NCBI RefSeq assembly: GCF_028561335.1
Contig: NZ_JAQQTG010000003.1
Span: 22,659-86,658 of the forward strand
DNA: 64,000 nt
Direction: 5' to 3'
From: Aequorivita todarodis
GTDB lineage: Bacteria > Bacteroidota > Bacteroidia > Flavobacteriales > Flavobacteriaceae
Shown: one piece after another, positions 9,131 through 17,863 of the stretch
How positions within the stretch are numbered: position 1 is the stretch's first letter
How the letters are laid out: the number at the start of each line of letters is the position of its first letter
Notes under the pieces: generated by a model
What the model saw: the letters and a program-made list of their open reading frames with translations, nothing else
The model's database searches: none
What the model was told of the DNA's origin: nothing
Position numbers and translations under genes: made by a program

Positions 9131-10405
9131 TTAAAAAAGGTCATCACTGGTTATACTTTGGGTTCTTTTGCTGTAATTGATAGAGCGTTTTACGAAGAAA
9201 TCGCCGTGCTTGGTGCCAATAATTTCATCGTCAAACCATTCGGTCTGTGCCAAAAGGCTTTCGTCTATCTCAAATATTTTTTCAATCCCTATGCTTTCAA
9301 GGGAATTGTTGAAGCGGTTTTTTATAAATTCATTTACGACGGCCTTGGGCAGGAAGTCAAGTTCGCCATCCTCAAAAATCCAATCCACGATTCTACTTTC
9401 AGCCGTAAAGGCTTCCCTGCAGATTTCCTGAATCATGCTGTTGTAGCCTTCGTCAAACCAATCTGGATTTTCTTCCTTGATTATTTTGATGACGTCAATT
9501 CCAAAATCGCCATGGATCTGCTCCTCTTTCGAAGTGGCCTCTACAACGTTCGAAATGCCTTTGAGCATATTTTTATACTTGTTAAAGGCCATAATGATCA
9601 AAAATTGGGAGAATAGGGAAACGTGCTCTATAAAGAGCGAGAACAGCAAGATAGATTCGGCATATTCCTTATTATCGTCGCTTTTGGCATTTTTAAGGGC
9701 GGTTTCCAAATAGTGGACCCGCATCATGATCACCGGTTTTTTCTTCAGATTCCGAAACTCCTCATTTAGGCCCAATATTTCGAGTAGGTGGGAATAGGCA
9801 TCGTGATGGCGCACCTCGCTTTCCGCGAAGGTTGCGCCCACGGAGCCAATTTCTGGTTTTGGCATTCTGTGATAAATATCGCCCCAAAAACTCTTTACGG
9901 CCACTTCAATCTGGGAAATGGCGAGCATGGTGTTTTTAATGGCGCTTTGTTCCACATCCGAAAGGCGGGTTTTGAAATCCTGAATATCGCTTGTAAAGTT
10001 GAATTCGGTATGTATCCAATACGAATGACGGATGGCCGGCACATATTCGTAAAGCGCGGGATACTCATACGGTTTTAAATTTATCCGTTTTTCGAATATG
10101 TTTAACTTACGCTTTTGGGTCTGCTGATTTCGATAGAGGATGTATCGCTTTGCCACATCAAAAAACCCGCTTTCCATCAATTTGGTTTCCACAAAATCCT
10201 GGACCTCTTCAACCGTGGGAATATATTTTCCATCCAATCTTTTTCTTTCCAAAAGTGCTTTGTAAACATTCTCGGAAATGCGTTGCGCCTCTTCGGTCCC
10301 ACCCTGTTTTGCAGCGGTCATCGCTTTTAAAATCGCGTCCGTAATCTTCTGTAAATGAAAGGGTTTTGTGGTTGAATCTCTTTTTATAACGTGGGTAATT
10401 TCCAT
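9131..10405 (-). CDS. nrdB: Class I ribonucleotide reductase small subunit with N-terminal ATP-cone
   Basis: 424 residues: an ATP-cone (about residues 3-90, beginning HVIKRDSTTKPF) precedes the ferritin-like radical-generating domain. Metal ligands are visible in the E-V-R-H pair near residue 195, the E of SLFIEH, and the EEQIH motif; a Tyr (HHDAYSH) occupies the position of the E. coli radical tyrosine. ATP-cones normally sit on NrdA; placement on NrdB with a cone-less NrdA is the arrangement described for Leeuwenhoekiella blandensis, where dATP shuts the enzyme by driving beta-subunit tetramers, and whose cofactor is dimanganese (class Id). That this protein behaves the same way is inference from architecture and taxon. 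Confidence 0.95.
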   Translation of the reverse strand: MEITHVIKRDSTTKPFHLQKITDAILKAMTAAKQGGTEEAQRISENVYKALLERKRLDGKYIPTVEEVQDFVETKLMESGFFDVAKRYILYRNQQTQKRKLNIFEKRINLKPYEYPALYEYVPAIRHSYWIHTEFNFTSDIQDFKTRLSDVEQSAIKNTMLAISQIEVAVKSFWGDIYHRMPKPEIGSVGATFAESEVRHHDAYSHLLEILGLNEEFRNLKKKPVIMMRVHYLETALKNAKSDDNKEYAESILLFSLFIEHVSLFSQFLIIMAFNKYKNMLKGISNVVEATSKEEQIHGDFGIDVIKIIKEENPDWFDEGYNSMIQEICREAFTAESRIVDWIFEDGELDFLPKAVVNEFIKNRFNNSLESIGIEKIFEIDESLLAQTEWFDDEIIGTKHGDFFVKRSINYSKRTQSITSDDLF

Positions 10406-10483
10406 GGCAATGCGAACTAAAAATTAGAATTAAATTTGAAGTATAAATATTAAAATATAATCGGCACAATTAAATGGGAGCCT

Positions 10484-10515
10484 AAAATTGTTGTCCAATG
10501 TTTATCAACAATTTT
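10484..10515. promoter_or_regulatory. Inverted repeat upstream of nrdB containing a DnaA-box-like sequence
   Basis: Perfect 10-bp arms AAAATTGTTG / CAACAATTTT separated by 12 bases, 79 bases before the nrdB start. The right arm region includes TTATCAACA (10503-10511), one base from the DnaA box TTATCCACA. It could be a regulatory site for nrdBA or a terminator for hsdR, which reads toward it; T-tracts are weak, so the terminator role is not clear. Confidence 0.4.
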
Positions 10516-10615
10516 GAAAAAATCTGGAAAGAATGGGATCCGGTGGGTTTGTAAAGGAATTGTAAGGGATTTTTGGCAGAAGAGCGCAAGAGGCCCCAAC
10601 GGATATCTTTAATAA

Positions 10616-12994
10616 TTAAATAGCAGACGAATATAAATGCGACTGAAACCCGATAAATGCATTTCTGATTTCAGGAATACTGCCCAATTCATTTTTTGCA
10701 TCTGTAATAGCGTGGTATTTTAAAACCAATAAGTTGCTCAATTTGCTTTCATCCAATTCTTCAACGCCTGTTTTTACGTATTGATCCAGTACAAAGTTGA
10801 GAAATTCCTGTTGGGCTGGGTTGTAATCATTAAAATGGATTTTTGCCTTTTCAGCTCTGTGCATTCGCAGCATTAATGATTTGTTGTAAGCTATATAGGC
10901 GAGCACGTCAAATAGATCGCTGTCTTCACCTTGTACCAATTTTCGTAAATCTTCCAACTGCGCCGTGGTATATCCCTTTTCTGACAGTTCTTCAAGTAGT
11001 TTTCTGCGCGTGCTTGGAAGGCTCCATATTTTCCGTAGCTCATCCTCACTTTTAAATAGTTGGGGGATGTCTCCAAATAAACTTCTGATAAATTCCTCGG
11101 CAGAAATAGGTTTTCCGTCAGAATTCCAGAAAGAGGTTTTTACCATTGAATCAATTTCCACTGCTTTTTTATCTGAGAGCCTAATTTTAATAAGGGCTCT
11201 TGGCGGTTTTTCGCAAACGCACGGGTCATTTTCGCAAGCATAGCAAATTGGGTCAGGTTCTTTGGCACAAATACAGGGTTTCTCTCCGCAATCCTTACAA
11301 TGCTTGGATTTTCCGCCTTCCGTGGGTTCTGCGGGATCTAAAGGTTCGCCGTCCCATTCTGGATCTTGGAAATGTTTATGGGCTTTTACAAAATCATAAA
11401 TGGTGAAATAATCCTTATTGTCAAACAATCGCGTGCCGCGACCCACAATTTGTTTGAATTCTATCATTGAATTAATAGGTCGCATCAAAACGATATTGCG
11501 TAGCTCTGGGGCATCTACACCTGTGCTCAACTTTTGTGAAGTAGTAAGTATGGTAGGGATGCTCTTTTCGTTGTCTTGAAAGTCCCGAAGGTGCATTTCG
11601 CCAATCTTGCCGTCGTCCGCCGTTACTCTGTGGCAATAATTTGGGTTTTTGCTAACAGCATACTGATTGATTAAATCTCTAATAGCAGCAGCGTGAATTT
11701 GGGTAGCACAGAAAACCAGAGTCTTTTGGGTTTGGTTGATACTCTCCATAAAAAGCTTTACACGATAGGCTTCACGCTCTTTAATCTCAATAATTCTATT
11801 AAAATCCGCTTCTGTATATACACGTCCTTCTTCAACTTCTCCAAATTCTATGTCATCATCATTGGTATATGTATATTCATCTAATGTTGTACTGATTTCC
11901 TTTACTTTAAAAGGGGTTAGGAAACCATCATTAATGCCTTCTTTTAAGGAATAGATATATACTGGTTCACCAAAATATTTATAGGTATCGCCATTAATAT
12001 CACGTTTTGGTGTAGCCGTTAATCCCAACTGGACCGCTGGGCTGAAATATTCCATAATGGCACGCCAAGAGCTTTCATCTTTGTTGCCTCCACGGTGACA
12101 CTCATCTATAATGATGAAATCAAAAAAGTCTGGCGGATATTCCCCAAAGTAGGGCGAATCGTCAGGGCCACTCATAAAGGTTTGAAATATGGTAAAAAAG
12201 ATATTGCCATTTTTTGGCACCCGTTTCTTCTTGCTTATTTCAGAAGGAGCAATGCGTACCAAGGCATCTTCTTCAAAAGCGTTAAAACTATTGAAGGCCT
12301 GGTCTGCCAGAATGTTTCTATCTGCCAAAAAAAGTATGCGTGGGCTTCTGCTGCCATCCCGTTTTAAATTCCATTTGGCGTGAAATAATTTCCAGGCAAT
12401 TTGAAAGGCAATTGCGGTCTTGCCTGTTCCTGTTGCCAGCGTTAATAAAACCCGGTTCTTTTTTTCGGCAATCGCCTCTACTACTTTTGTAATTGCGTTT
12501 TCTTGGTAATAGCGCGGTTGCCACGTACCGCTTCTATCTTCAAAAGGGATGGCGAAGAGACGTTCTTTCCAGTCGGCAATTTCAACTTTGTATTCTTCTT
12601 TTGGGGCGGGGAAGGTCATTTCCCATAACTCCTCTGGGGTGGGAAATCTTGAAACGTCGCCTTCCGTGGCCTCGTCCATATCTACGCCATATATTTGCAG
12701 GCCATTGGTGGCGTAGGCGTAACGGATGTTTAGGCGTTCTGCATAATCCTTGGCTTGCCCCAACCCGTCTGTATAGTATAGCTCTCTTTTTTTGGCTTCT
12801 ACCACGCCAATACGCAGGTTTTTATACTCTAAAATATAATCTGCAAAAATGGGTTTGGCGCGCTTGCCGTGGCCTATTAAACGTCCTTTGGTTATGGGAA
12901 ACTCCAAACGCAAGCGCGAGCCCTCAACAATGCCCCATCCGGCGGCTTGCAACGCGGGTGTAATTAGGTCGTGTTTGGTTTGGGCTTCGTTCAT
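10616..12994 (-). CDS. hsdR: Type I restriction enzyme R subunit (EcoEI/EcoR124-like helicase-nuclease)
   Basis: 792 residues. The N-terminal nuclease region shows a D...E-x-K type motif (ADYILEYK then VVEAKK, about residues 51-69). An SF2 translocase follows: Walker A GTGKT near 189-193, DECH box at 297-300, TATPKR near 325, and motif VI QIVGRGTR near 513. Residues 566-594 hold two copies of C-x2-C-x4-C-x-C, probably zinc binding. The C-terminal helical part matches the EcoEI R C-terminal type. Together with HsdM and HsdS it should cleave DNA lacking the host methylation. It is last in the locus, 162 bases after the AlbA_2 gene, a gap rich in short repeats. Confidence 0.92.
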   Translation of the reverse strand: MNEAQTKHDLITPALQAAGWGIVEGSRLRLEFPITKGRLIGHGKRAKPIFADYILEYKNLRIGVVEAKKRELYYTDGLGQAKDYAERLNIRYAYATNGLQIYGVDMDEATEGDVSRFPTPEELWEMTFPAPKEEYKVEIADWKERLFAIPFEDRSGTWQPRYYQENAITKVVEAIAEKKNRVLLTLATGTGKTAIAFQIAWKLFHAKWNLKRDGSRSPRILFLADRNILADQAFNSFNAFEEDALVRIAPSEISKKKRVPKNGNIFFTIFQTFMSGPDDSPYFGEYPPDFFDFIIIDECHRGGNKDESSWRAIMEYFSPAVQLGLTATPKRDINGDTYKYFGEPVYIYSLKEGINDGFLTPFKVKEISTTLDEYTYTNDDDIEFGEVEEGRVYTEADFNRIIEIKEREAYRVKLFMESINQTQKTLVFCATQIHAAAIRDLINQYAVSKNPNYCHRVTADDGKIGEMHLRDFQDNEKSIPTILTTSQKLSTGVDAPELRNIVLMRPINSMIEFKQIVGRGTRLFDNKDYFTIYDFVKAHKHFQDPEWDGEPLDPAEPTEGGKSKHCKDCGEKPCICAKEPDPICYACENDPCVCEKPPRALIKIRLSDKKAVEIDSMVKTSFWNSDGKPISAEEFIRSLFGDIPQLFKSEDELRKIWSLPSTRRKLLEELSEKGYTTAQLEDLRKLVQGEDSDLFDVLAYIAYNKSLMLRMHRAEKAKIHFNDYNPAQQEFLNFVLDQYVKTGVEELDESKLSNLLVLKYHAITDAKNELGSIPEIRNAFIGFQSHLYSSAI

Positions 12995-13036
12995 TTGTTT
13001 ATGAAAATAATTTTCAAGATTTATCCATATTATAGG

Positions 13037-13153
13037 TGTTGATAACTGTAGTTAAATGTTGATAACTATCACATAACCGTCACATAAGAATACCCTTGTA
13101 TATCAAGGCGTTTGAAGCCTTTCGACTTTTTAATACGTAAACGTATCACATAA
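13037..13153. promoter_or_regulatory. Short-repeat cluster upstream of hsdR
   Basis: Two copies of TGTTGATAACT start 20 bases apart (13037 and 13057), three copies of TCACATAA lie at 13069, 13080 and 13146, and a perfect palindrome ATACGT-AA-ACGTAT occupies 13133-13146. This lies in the only sizeable gap of the restriction locus, just before hsdR, so it is a candidate promoter/operator controlling the nuclease subunit. No binding protein can be named. Confidence 0.4.
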
Positions 13154-13156
13154 AGA

Positions 13157-14602
13157 TTATGCCCAAAAAGGAATGTAACTTGCATATTTTCTTGATTTAT
13201 TTGTGGGATCTACTTCTTTAATTACGTTTTCTTCAAGGGCATCGCGGATTATTCTAGATGCAATGGAGTAATTTCTCGCTTCAATCTTAAAGCGTTCCCG
13301 AAGACTTTGGTTTGTCATTTTTTCATTGGAAACGTGTTTTAAACAAGCGTGTTGATAACAGGCTCTAATTTTTTCCTTTTTATCTAAATCATTTAACTTT
13401 TTGTAGCTGTACATTGCTACTGTAGTTCTATTTTCACTTGCTTCCACATTAATTGGTGGAAGCTGAAACAATTCATTATAATAAATTACTTTATCTAAGC
13501 CACTTCCTTTTTCCTCGCAAAAACCCAAACGACGCATCAAATCAGCTAATTTTTCATTTCTTGAACGATAGGCATCAATAAATCTATCGGGTGTTATTAA
13601 TGGAATACCTGGATTAGAGATTTCAATCCTATCTGAGTAAACTTCTATCATCGGAAAACCTTTGACTGTGAAATCTTGATGTATAAGCGCATTTGCAATT
13701 AATTCTCTTATAGCGATTTCGGGATACATTCTACTTTCTGTACGTAAGACTTTCCCTATTTCTTCATTGGCGGGCAAATGGCTGTTTACCCAATTTACCA
13801 AACCTTCAAACCCTAATGCATAGCCCCGCCCTCCAATTTGTTCACGTTCTGTTTCAACTTTGTTCTTTCCTTTGTATAAAATTACTCGAACAGTTTTTCT
13901 ATAAACCGAATCGAAATCCTGTAAATTTTTTGCAAACAAGACAGCTCCAAGCTGTGTGATGGCATATCCTTTATTTTTTATAACTAGACCTTCTTCAACA
14001 AACTTTTCAATTACTCCTTCTTGATTCGTTGGATACGGCAATTTCAATAAATCAAAATAGGTCTCTGTACTTAAAAGCCTTACTATATCTGCTATGGTTA
14101 AACCATCACTTGCTATTTCTTCTTCAAAAGGCTTGCTTTTTTTACGCCATATTTTAGCTTCTTTTTCTGGAAATTCTGATAGCTTTCTGGTTATGCTACC
14201 TATTCTTATATAGGCATTCTTCATAAAATCAACAGGCCTGTTGTGTGCTGCAGGAATTACAAAAACAGCAATACGCCTGTTCTCATCATAATTGAATTCG
14301 AAAATATTAAAGTCTATACGTGGATCGATACGCTGTGATAACCAATGCTCAATTTCTTCATTCCCTTTTTTATGGGTCTTGGGCTTAAATGTGGTGCCTA
14401 AAATAGTGTGTGTTTTATCTTCAACGCCAAAAACCAAATAACCAAAATCTTGATTGTGAATACAAGCACCGTTGGCCAAAGCGGAGATACGCTCGCCGAT
14501 TTCCTCAACAGCGTGATAGTTGTGCTTAAACTCTACCCATTCACTCTCGTGGGGCTGTTTAACCAGCTCATTAATAAGTTCTATCAACTGTTTTTCATTC
14601 AT
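13157..14602 (-). CDS. AlbA_2 (Schlafen-type) DNA-binding / GHKL-like ATPase protein in the type I locus
   Basis: 481 residues. The N-terminal part (about 10-150) matches the AlbA_2 putative DNA-binding domain: ESEWVEFK, then LVFGVEDKTH. The middle carries a GHKL-type region with RELIANALIHQDF (about 290) and the EEKGSGLDK loop (about 365). The C-terminus looks like a winged-helix DNA-binding segment. Such proteins are usually annotated as ATP-binding transcriptional regulators and recur inside type I restriction loci. The start overlaps the hsdS stop by 4 bases, so it is translated with the specificity subunit. Its role (regulator, immunity partner, or separate defence effector) is unknown. 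Confidence 0.8.
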   Translation of the reverse strand: MNEKQLIELINELVKQPHESEWVEFKHNYHAVEEIGERISALANGACIHNQDFGYLVFGVEDKTHTILGTTFKPKTHKKGNEEIEHWLSQRIDPRIDFNIFEFNYDENRRIAVFVIPAAHNRPVDFMKNAYIRIGSITRKLSEFPEKEAKIWRKKSKPFEEEIASDGLTIADIVRLLSTETYFDLLKLPYPTNQEGVIEKFVEEGLVIKNKGYAITQLGAVLFAKNLQDFDSVYRKTVRVILYKGKNKVETEREQIGGRGYALGFEGLVNWVNSHLPANEEIGKVLRTESRMYPEIAIRELIANALIHQDFTVKGFPMIEVYSDRIEISNPGIPLITPDRFIDAYRSRNEKLADLMRRLGFCEEKGSGLDKVIYYNELFQLPPINVEASENRTTVAMYSYKKLNDLDKKEKIRACYQHACLKHVSNEKMTNQSLRERFKIEARNYSIASRIIRDALEENVIKEVDPTNKSRKYASYIPFWA

Positions 14603-15699
14603 ACTTCAACTGCTTTATTTGTCAACTCTCCCGCAAAGGCTTTTTGGAGAATGGATTTTTTGAGTTCTTCTAATGCGGCTAACTTATTATTATAAGGAAT
14701 TATAATTTTCTCTACTTCATTCTCTAAAAGACTTATTCTTTCTCTGATTTTTATTTGTGCTGTTATATTTTTTGGAAAATTTAATATTAAATCTTTTAGT
14801 GAAGAATTTGAAATCACGGGTTGGGCGGCTTGTCGGGCTAAACTACGAAGATTTTTATGATTGAGTAAGTATGTCAAAAACTGAAAATCAAAATCGTATT
14901 TCATATTTGTAATTTGAAAAGCGTTATCTGTAAGCCAAATGGGCTGTTCGAGGTATCGTACGTTTCCACAGAGAGCACCCACTCTACCAATAATAATTTG
15001 TTTGCCAGACAAGTTGTATTTATTGTGATATCCTGCAATACCATTACCGCCAAATACAGGATAATCGCCCTCGACCATATTTTTTGAGGTCAAGTTTTGC
15101 CCACTTTTCAATTTTATGACGTTTGCAAATTCTTGCTCCTCCCAACCTTCGCCACGCTGGCTAAAAACGGCATTTAGTTTAGACTGAAACAGCTCCTTGG
15201 CGTTTTCTATGTTTTTTTCAATATTGGCCTTGGCCTGGTCTATTGCCGCAAAGGCCTGGTCTAAAATGGCTACTATTTGGTGTTGTTCTTGGAGAGGTGG
15301 GATTGGGATTTGGATTTTTCGCATATTCCCTTGGTTCAATTTGGGAACAGTCATCCCGGATACAAAAGGTAATAAGTTCTGAAAATTTAAATTATAAATT
15401 AACCAATGATCATTTAAGATTTCTCTTTTTGGTCTCAAAACGTGGGCGTGATTATTAACCCAAGTTTTCCCATTAATAATGAATGCGCTCTTATCTCCAG
15501 ATTCCCATTTAGCTCCATCTTCACCAAGCAATACGAGTTGCTCATCAAACAGATAATTTTTTACATAACTTAAAATGCCTGTTGCTCCATAATATGGATA
15601 GTCACCCTCAATCCTATCTTTTTTTGTTATAGGCTTTCTTTTATTATCGAGTATATCACACACATTTCCTAAATCTTGAATTTTCCAACTCTCTCTCAT
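14599..15699 (-). CDS. hsdS: Type I restriction-modification specificity subunit
   Basis: 366 residues with the classical two-half layout: target recognition domain 1 (about 1-130), a conserved helix after IPIPPLQEQHQIVAILD (about 132-170), target recognition domain 2 (about 180-300) and a final helix ending in SILQKAFAGEL. The HsdS reads the bipartite DNA target for both methylation and cleavage. Both halves look intact, so a functional system is expected. Overlaps the ORF6N gene upstream and the AlbA_2 gene downstream by 4 bases each. The recognition sequence cannot be predicted by eye. Confidence 0.93.
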   Translation of the reverse strand: MRESWKIQDLGNVCDILDNKRKPITKKDRIEGDYPYYGATGILSYVKNYLFDEQLVLLGEDGAKWESGDKSAFIINGKTWVNNHAHVLRPKREILNDHWLIYNLNFQNLLPFVSGMTVPKLNQGNMRKIQIPIPPLQEQHQIVAILDQAFAAIDQAKANIEKNIENAKELFQSKLNAVFSQRGEGWEEQEFANVIKLKSGQNLTSKNMVEGDYPVFGGNGIAGYHNKYNLSGKQIIIGRVGALCGNVRYLEQPIWLTDNAFQITNMKYDFDFQFLTYLLNHKNLRSLARQAAQPVISNSSLKDLILNFPKNITAQIKIRERISLLENEVEKIIIPYNNKLAALEELKKSILQKAFAGELTNKAVEV

Positions 15700-16103
15700 A
15701 TTATTGTAAAGTCTTTGGATAATTGCAGCAATTGCTGATGGTTGCCTATTGTTTTTCGCATCTGTACAAAGGCGTTCATAATTTGGATGCTTACGGCAAT
15801 GGCTATATCACTTTTTAATACTGCTGATAACATACTAACATCTTGTTCGGTGAAGACATAAGGTAACGTTCTTCTTTTTGCGGTCGCCATTTGCGACTGC
15901 AAATTATCCCACTCTGTTGTAGCAAGTTGAAACATAAATGAAGAAGGGAAACGCTTATTGTTTCTCTTTACCTGTTCATTTAGCCTTTTGGTTTTCACAT
16001 TATATAGTTCGGCCAGATGATAATCCGTCATTATCTGTTCGCCCCGGCAAGTAAAGATTCTATTTTCAATTAAAACAGGCGTTATTTCATCTTTCCCGCT
16101 CAT
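15696..16103 (-). CDS. ORF6N-domain protein embedded between hsdM and hsdS
   Basis: 135 residues. The N-terminal two-thirds match the ORF6N domain (VLIENRIFTCRGEQ, LAELYNVKTKRLNEQVKRN, VFTEQDVSMLS), a KilA-N-related DNA-binding fold first described in phage proteins and also frequent in Bacteroidota chromosomes. The protein is on the short side; many relatives carry an additional C-terminal segment. It overlaps hsdM and hsdS by 4 bases each, so it is translationally coupled in the middle of the operon. A regulatory or DNA-binding accessory role is inferred. Confidence 0.8.
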   Translation of the reverse strand: MSGKDEITPVLIENRIFTCRGEQIMTDYHLAELYNVKTKRLNEQVKRNNKRFPSSFMFQLATTEWDNLQSQMATAKRRTLPYVFTEQDVSMLSAVLKSDIAIAVSIQIMNAFVQMRKTIGNHQQLLQLSKDFTII

Positions 16104-17554
16104 ATCAACTCCTTAACAGATTCTAACAGGGTACTGGTTTCCCTATCCAAGCGTTGCATTTCGGCCAAAATAGTTTCTGGGCTTCGCAAGGGTGCTTCTT
16201 CGGGGGTGTTTGGGTTTTTTACGCTTAAATCAAAAGTGGTTTCAGCTATTTCCGCCACTTTAATATTCCACGATTTTTCCGTTTCCGGCTTTGTGGCTTG
16301 TAGGCTTACAAATTCCTTTAAATCATCATCATTTAACGGGTTGGTCTTGCCCATATTTCTGCCCGGGTCCAATTGGTAGTACCATATATTTTTAGTGGGC
16401 TCTCCCTTTTGGAAAAACAGCACGACCGTTTTTACGCCCGCGCCCAAGAACGTGCCGCTTGGCATGTCCAAGATTGTATGTAGGTTGCAGCTTTCCAGCA
16501 ATTGCTTGCGCAGGGCAATGGAGGCATTATCGGTATTGCTCAAAAAAGTGTTTTTAATTACGATTGCAGCGCGACCGCCTGTTTTTAGGCTTTTTAGAAA
16601 ATGTTGTAAAAACAAAAAGGCTGTTTCGCCGGTTTTAATGTCAAAATTCTGTTGTACTTCCTTGCGTTCCTTTCCGCCAAAAGGTGGATTTGCAAGGATT
16701 ACGTTGTATCGGTTCTTTTCCTGTATGTCGCGAATGTTTTCGCCCAGCGTATTGGTGTGGATGATGTTTGGGGCTTCAATGCCATGGAGGATCATATTCA
16801 TAATGCCTATTACGTAGGCGAGGTTCTTTTTTTCCTTGCCGTAAAAGGTGTCTTCCTGCAGGGTCTTTAGGTTGCTCGTGGTCTTGTCCATACGTTTGTA
16901 CATATAGTCGTAAGCCTCGCACAGGAAACCACAGGAGCCCGCGGCGGCATCGTATATCTTTTCCCCCATTTGTGGGTTTACTACTTCAATCATCGCCCTA
17001 ATAAGTGGCCTTGGGGTGTAGTATTGCCCGCCATTGCGGCCGGCATTGCCCATATTTTTAATCTTGGTTTCGTACAGATGGCTAAGTTGGTGCTTGTCCT
17101 TTGTACTTCGGAACGGCAACTCGTCCACATAGCCCAAAATCTCGCGTAGAATGTACCCGCTTTGGATTTTATTTTTAAGCTCAGAGAAAATTTCGCCTAT
17201 TTTGTATTCTATGGTCTGCGGGTTATCAGCTTTCTGTTTAAAGCTTGCCATATACGGGTATAGTTCGCCGTCCACAAACTGTATTAGGTCAGTACCGGTT
17301 AGAGCGATATGGTGGTCCAAATTGCCCTGGGCATCCTTGGGCATTGCCCAGTTGTTCCACCGAAATTTTTCATCCAATATAAAACTGTATTCATTGCCCT
17401 GAAGTGCGGCTTCATCGGCTTTGTCTTTTTCTAAATCGTCCAAGTAGCGCAAGAACATGATCCACGAGGTTTGCCCTATGTAATCCAGTTCACTATCTGC
17501 CCCTGCATCCTTGAAGAGGAGGTCATCAATATTTTTGAATGTTTGCTCGAACAT
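16100..17554 (-). CDS. hsdM: Type I restriction-modification DNA methyltransferase subunit
   Basis: 484 residues. The N-terminal helical domain of HsdM (about 1-140) is followed by an N6-adenine methyltransferase domain: GQYYTPRPLIRAM region (about 175), the S-adenosylmethionine motif AAAGSCGFL (about 201-209) and catalytic motif IV NPPFGG (about 287-292). It methylates adenines in the target selected by HsdS, protecting host DNA. First gene of the restriction operon, overlapping the ORF6N gene by 4 bases. The start ATG gives a standard HsdM N-terminus (FKNIDDLLFKDAG). Confidence 0.95.
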   Translation of the reverse strand: MFEQTFKNIDDLLFKDAGADSELDYIGQTSWIMFLRYLDDLEKDKADEAALQGNEYSFILDEKFRWNNWAMPKDAQGNLDHHIALTGTDLIQFVDGELYPYMASFKQKADNPQTIEYKIGEIFSELKNKIQSGYILREILGYVDELPFRSTKDKHQLSHLYETKIKNMGNAGRNGGQYYTPRPLIRAMIEVVNPQMGEKIYDAAAGSCGFLCEAYDYMYKRMDKTTSNLKTLQEDTFYGKEKKNLAYVIGIMNMILHGIEAPNIIHTNTLGENIRDIQEKNRYNVILANPPFGGKERKEVQQNFDIKTGETAFLFLQHFLKSLKTGGRAAIVIKNTFLSNTDNASIALRKQLLESCNLHTILDMPSGTFLGAGVKTVVLFFQKGEPTKNIWYYQLDPGRNMGKTNPLNDDDLKEFVSLQATKPETEKSWNIKVAEIAETTFDLSVKNPNTPEEAPLRSPETILAEMQRLDRETSTLLESVKELI

Positions 17555-17638
17555 TGAGTTTGTTTTAAGGTTTTAAAGATATAGAAATTTTGAGGTTTTG
17601 AATAAGGAAAGATGGCTTGAAAAAGAACCAAAAACACA

Positions 17639-17666
17639 AAAGCCTCTACATTGCTGTAAAGGCTTT
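17639..17666 (-). terminator. Terminator after tRNA-Asn
   Basis: 12-bp stem with one internal mismatch (AAAGCCTcTACA / TGTAaAGGCTTT) around a 4-base loop, followed on the minus strand by a T-rich run. It is placed between tRNA-Asn and hsdM. Confidence 0.7.
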
Positions 17667-17677
17667 CTCTAACTAAG

Positions 17678-17751
17678 CTCCTCCTCTTGGGCTCGAACCA
17701 AGGACCCTCTGATTAACAGTCAGATGCTCTAACCAACTGAGCTAAGGAGGA
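17678..17751 (-). tRNA. tRNA-Asn (anticodon GTT)
   Basis: Complete minus-strand cloverleaf: perfect 7-bp acceptor stem TCCTCCT/AGGAGGA, D loop with AGTTGGTTAGAGC, anticodon stem TCTGA/TCAGA around CTGTTAA (anticodon GTT), T-arm CTTGG/CCAAG with TTCGAGC loop, discriminator G. CCA is not encoded. Confidence 0.95.
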
Positions 17752-17863
17752 ATTTTGCGTTAGCGGTTGCAAATATACCTATTTTTTGATTCCTTCAAAA
17801 TAAAAAATAAAACTTTATTGAATTTGTTTTTTATGCTTGGGAAATAAGAAAATTCAGGAAAGA

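Noticed and set aside
15696..16103. ORF6N gene as evidence of a prophage
   Set aside because: No phage structural, integrase or lysis genes nearby, and it is tightly coupled to hsdM and hsdS.
17639..17666. Hairpin beside tRNA-Asn as a possible integration site scar of the restriction locus
   Set aside because: It fits a tRNA terminator better, and I found no repeat of the tRNA 3' end at the far side of the locus that would mark an integrated element.
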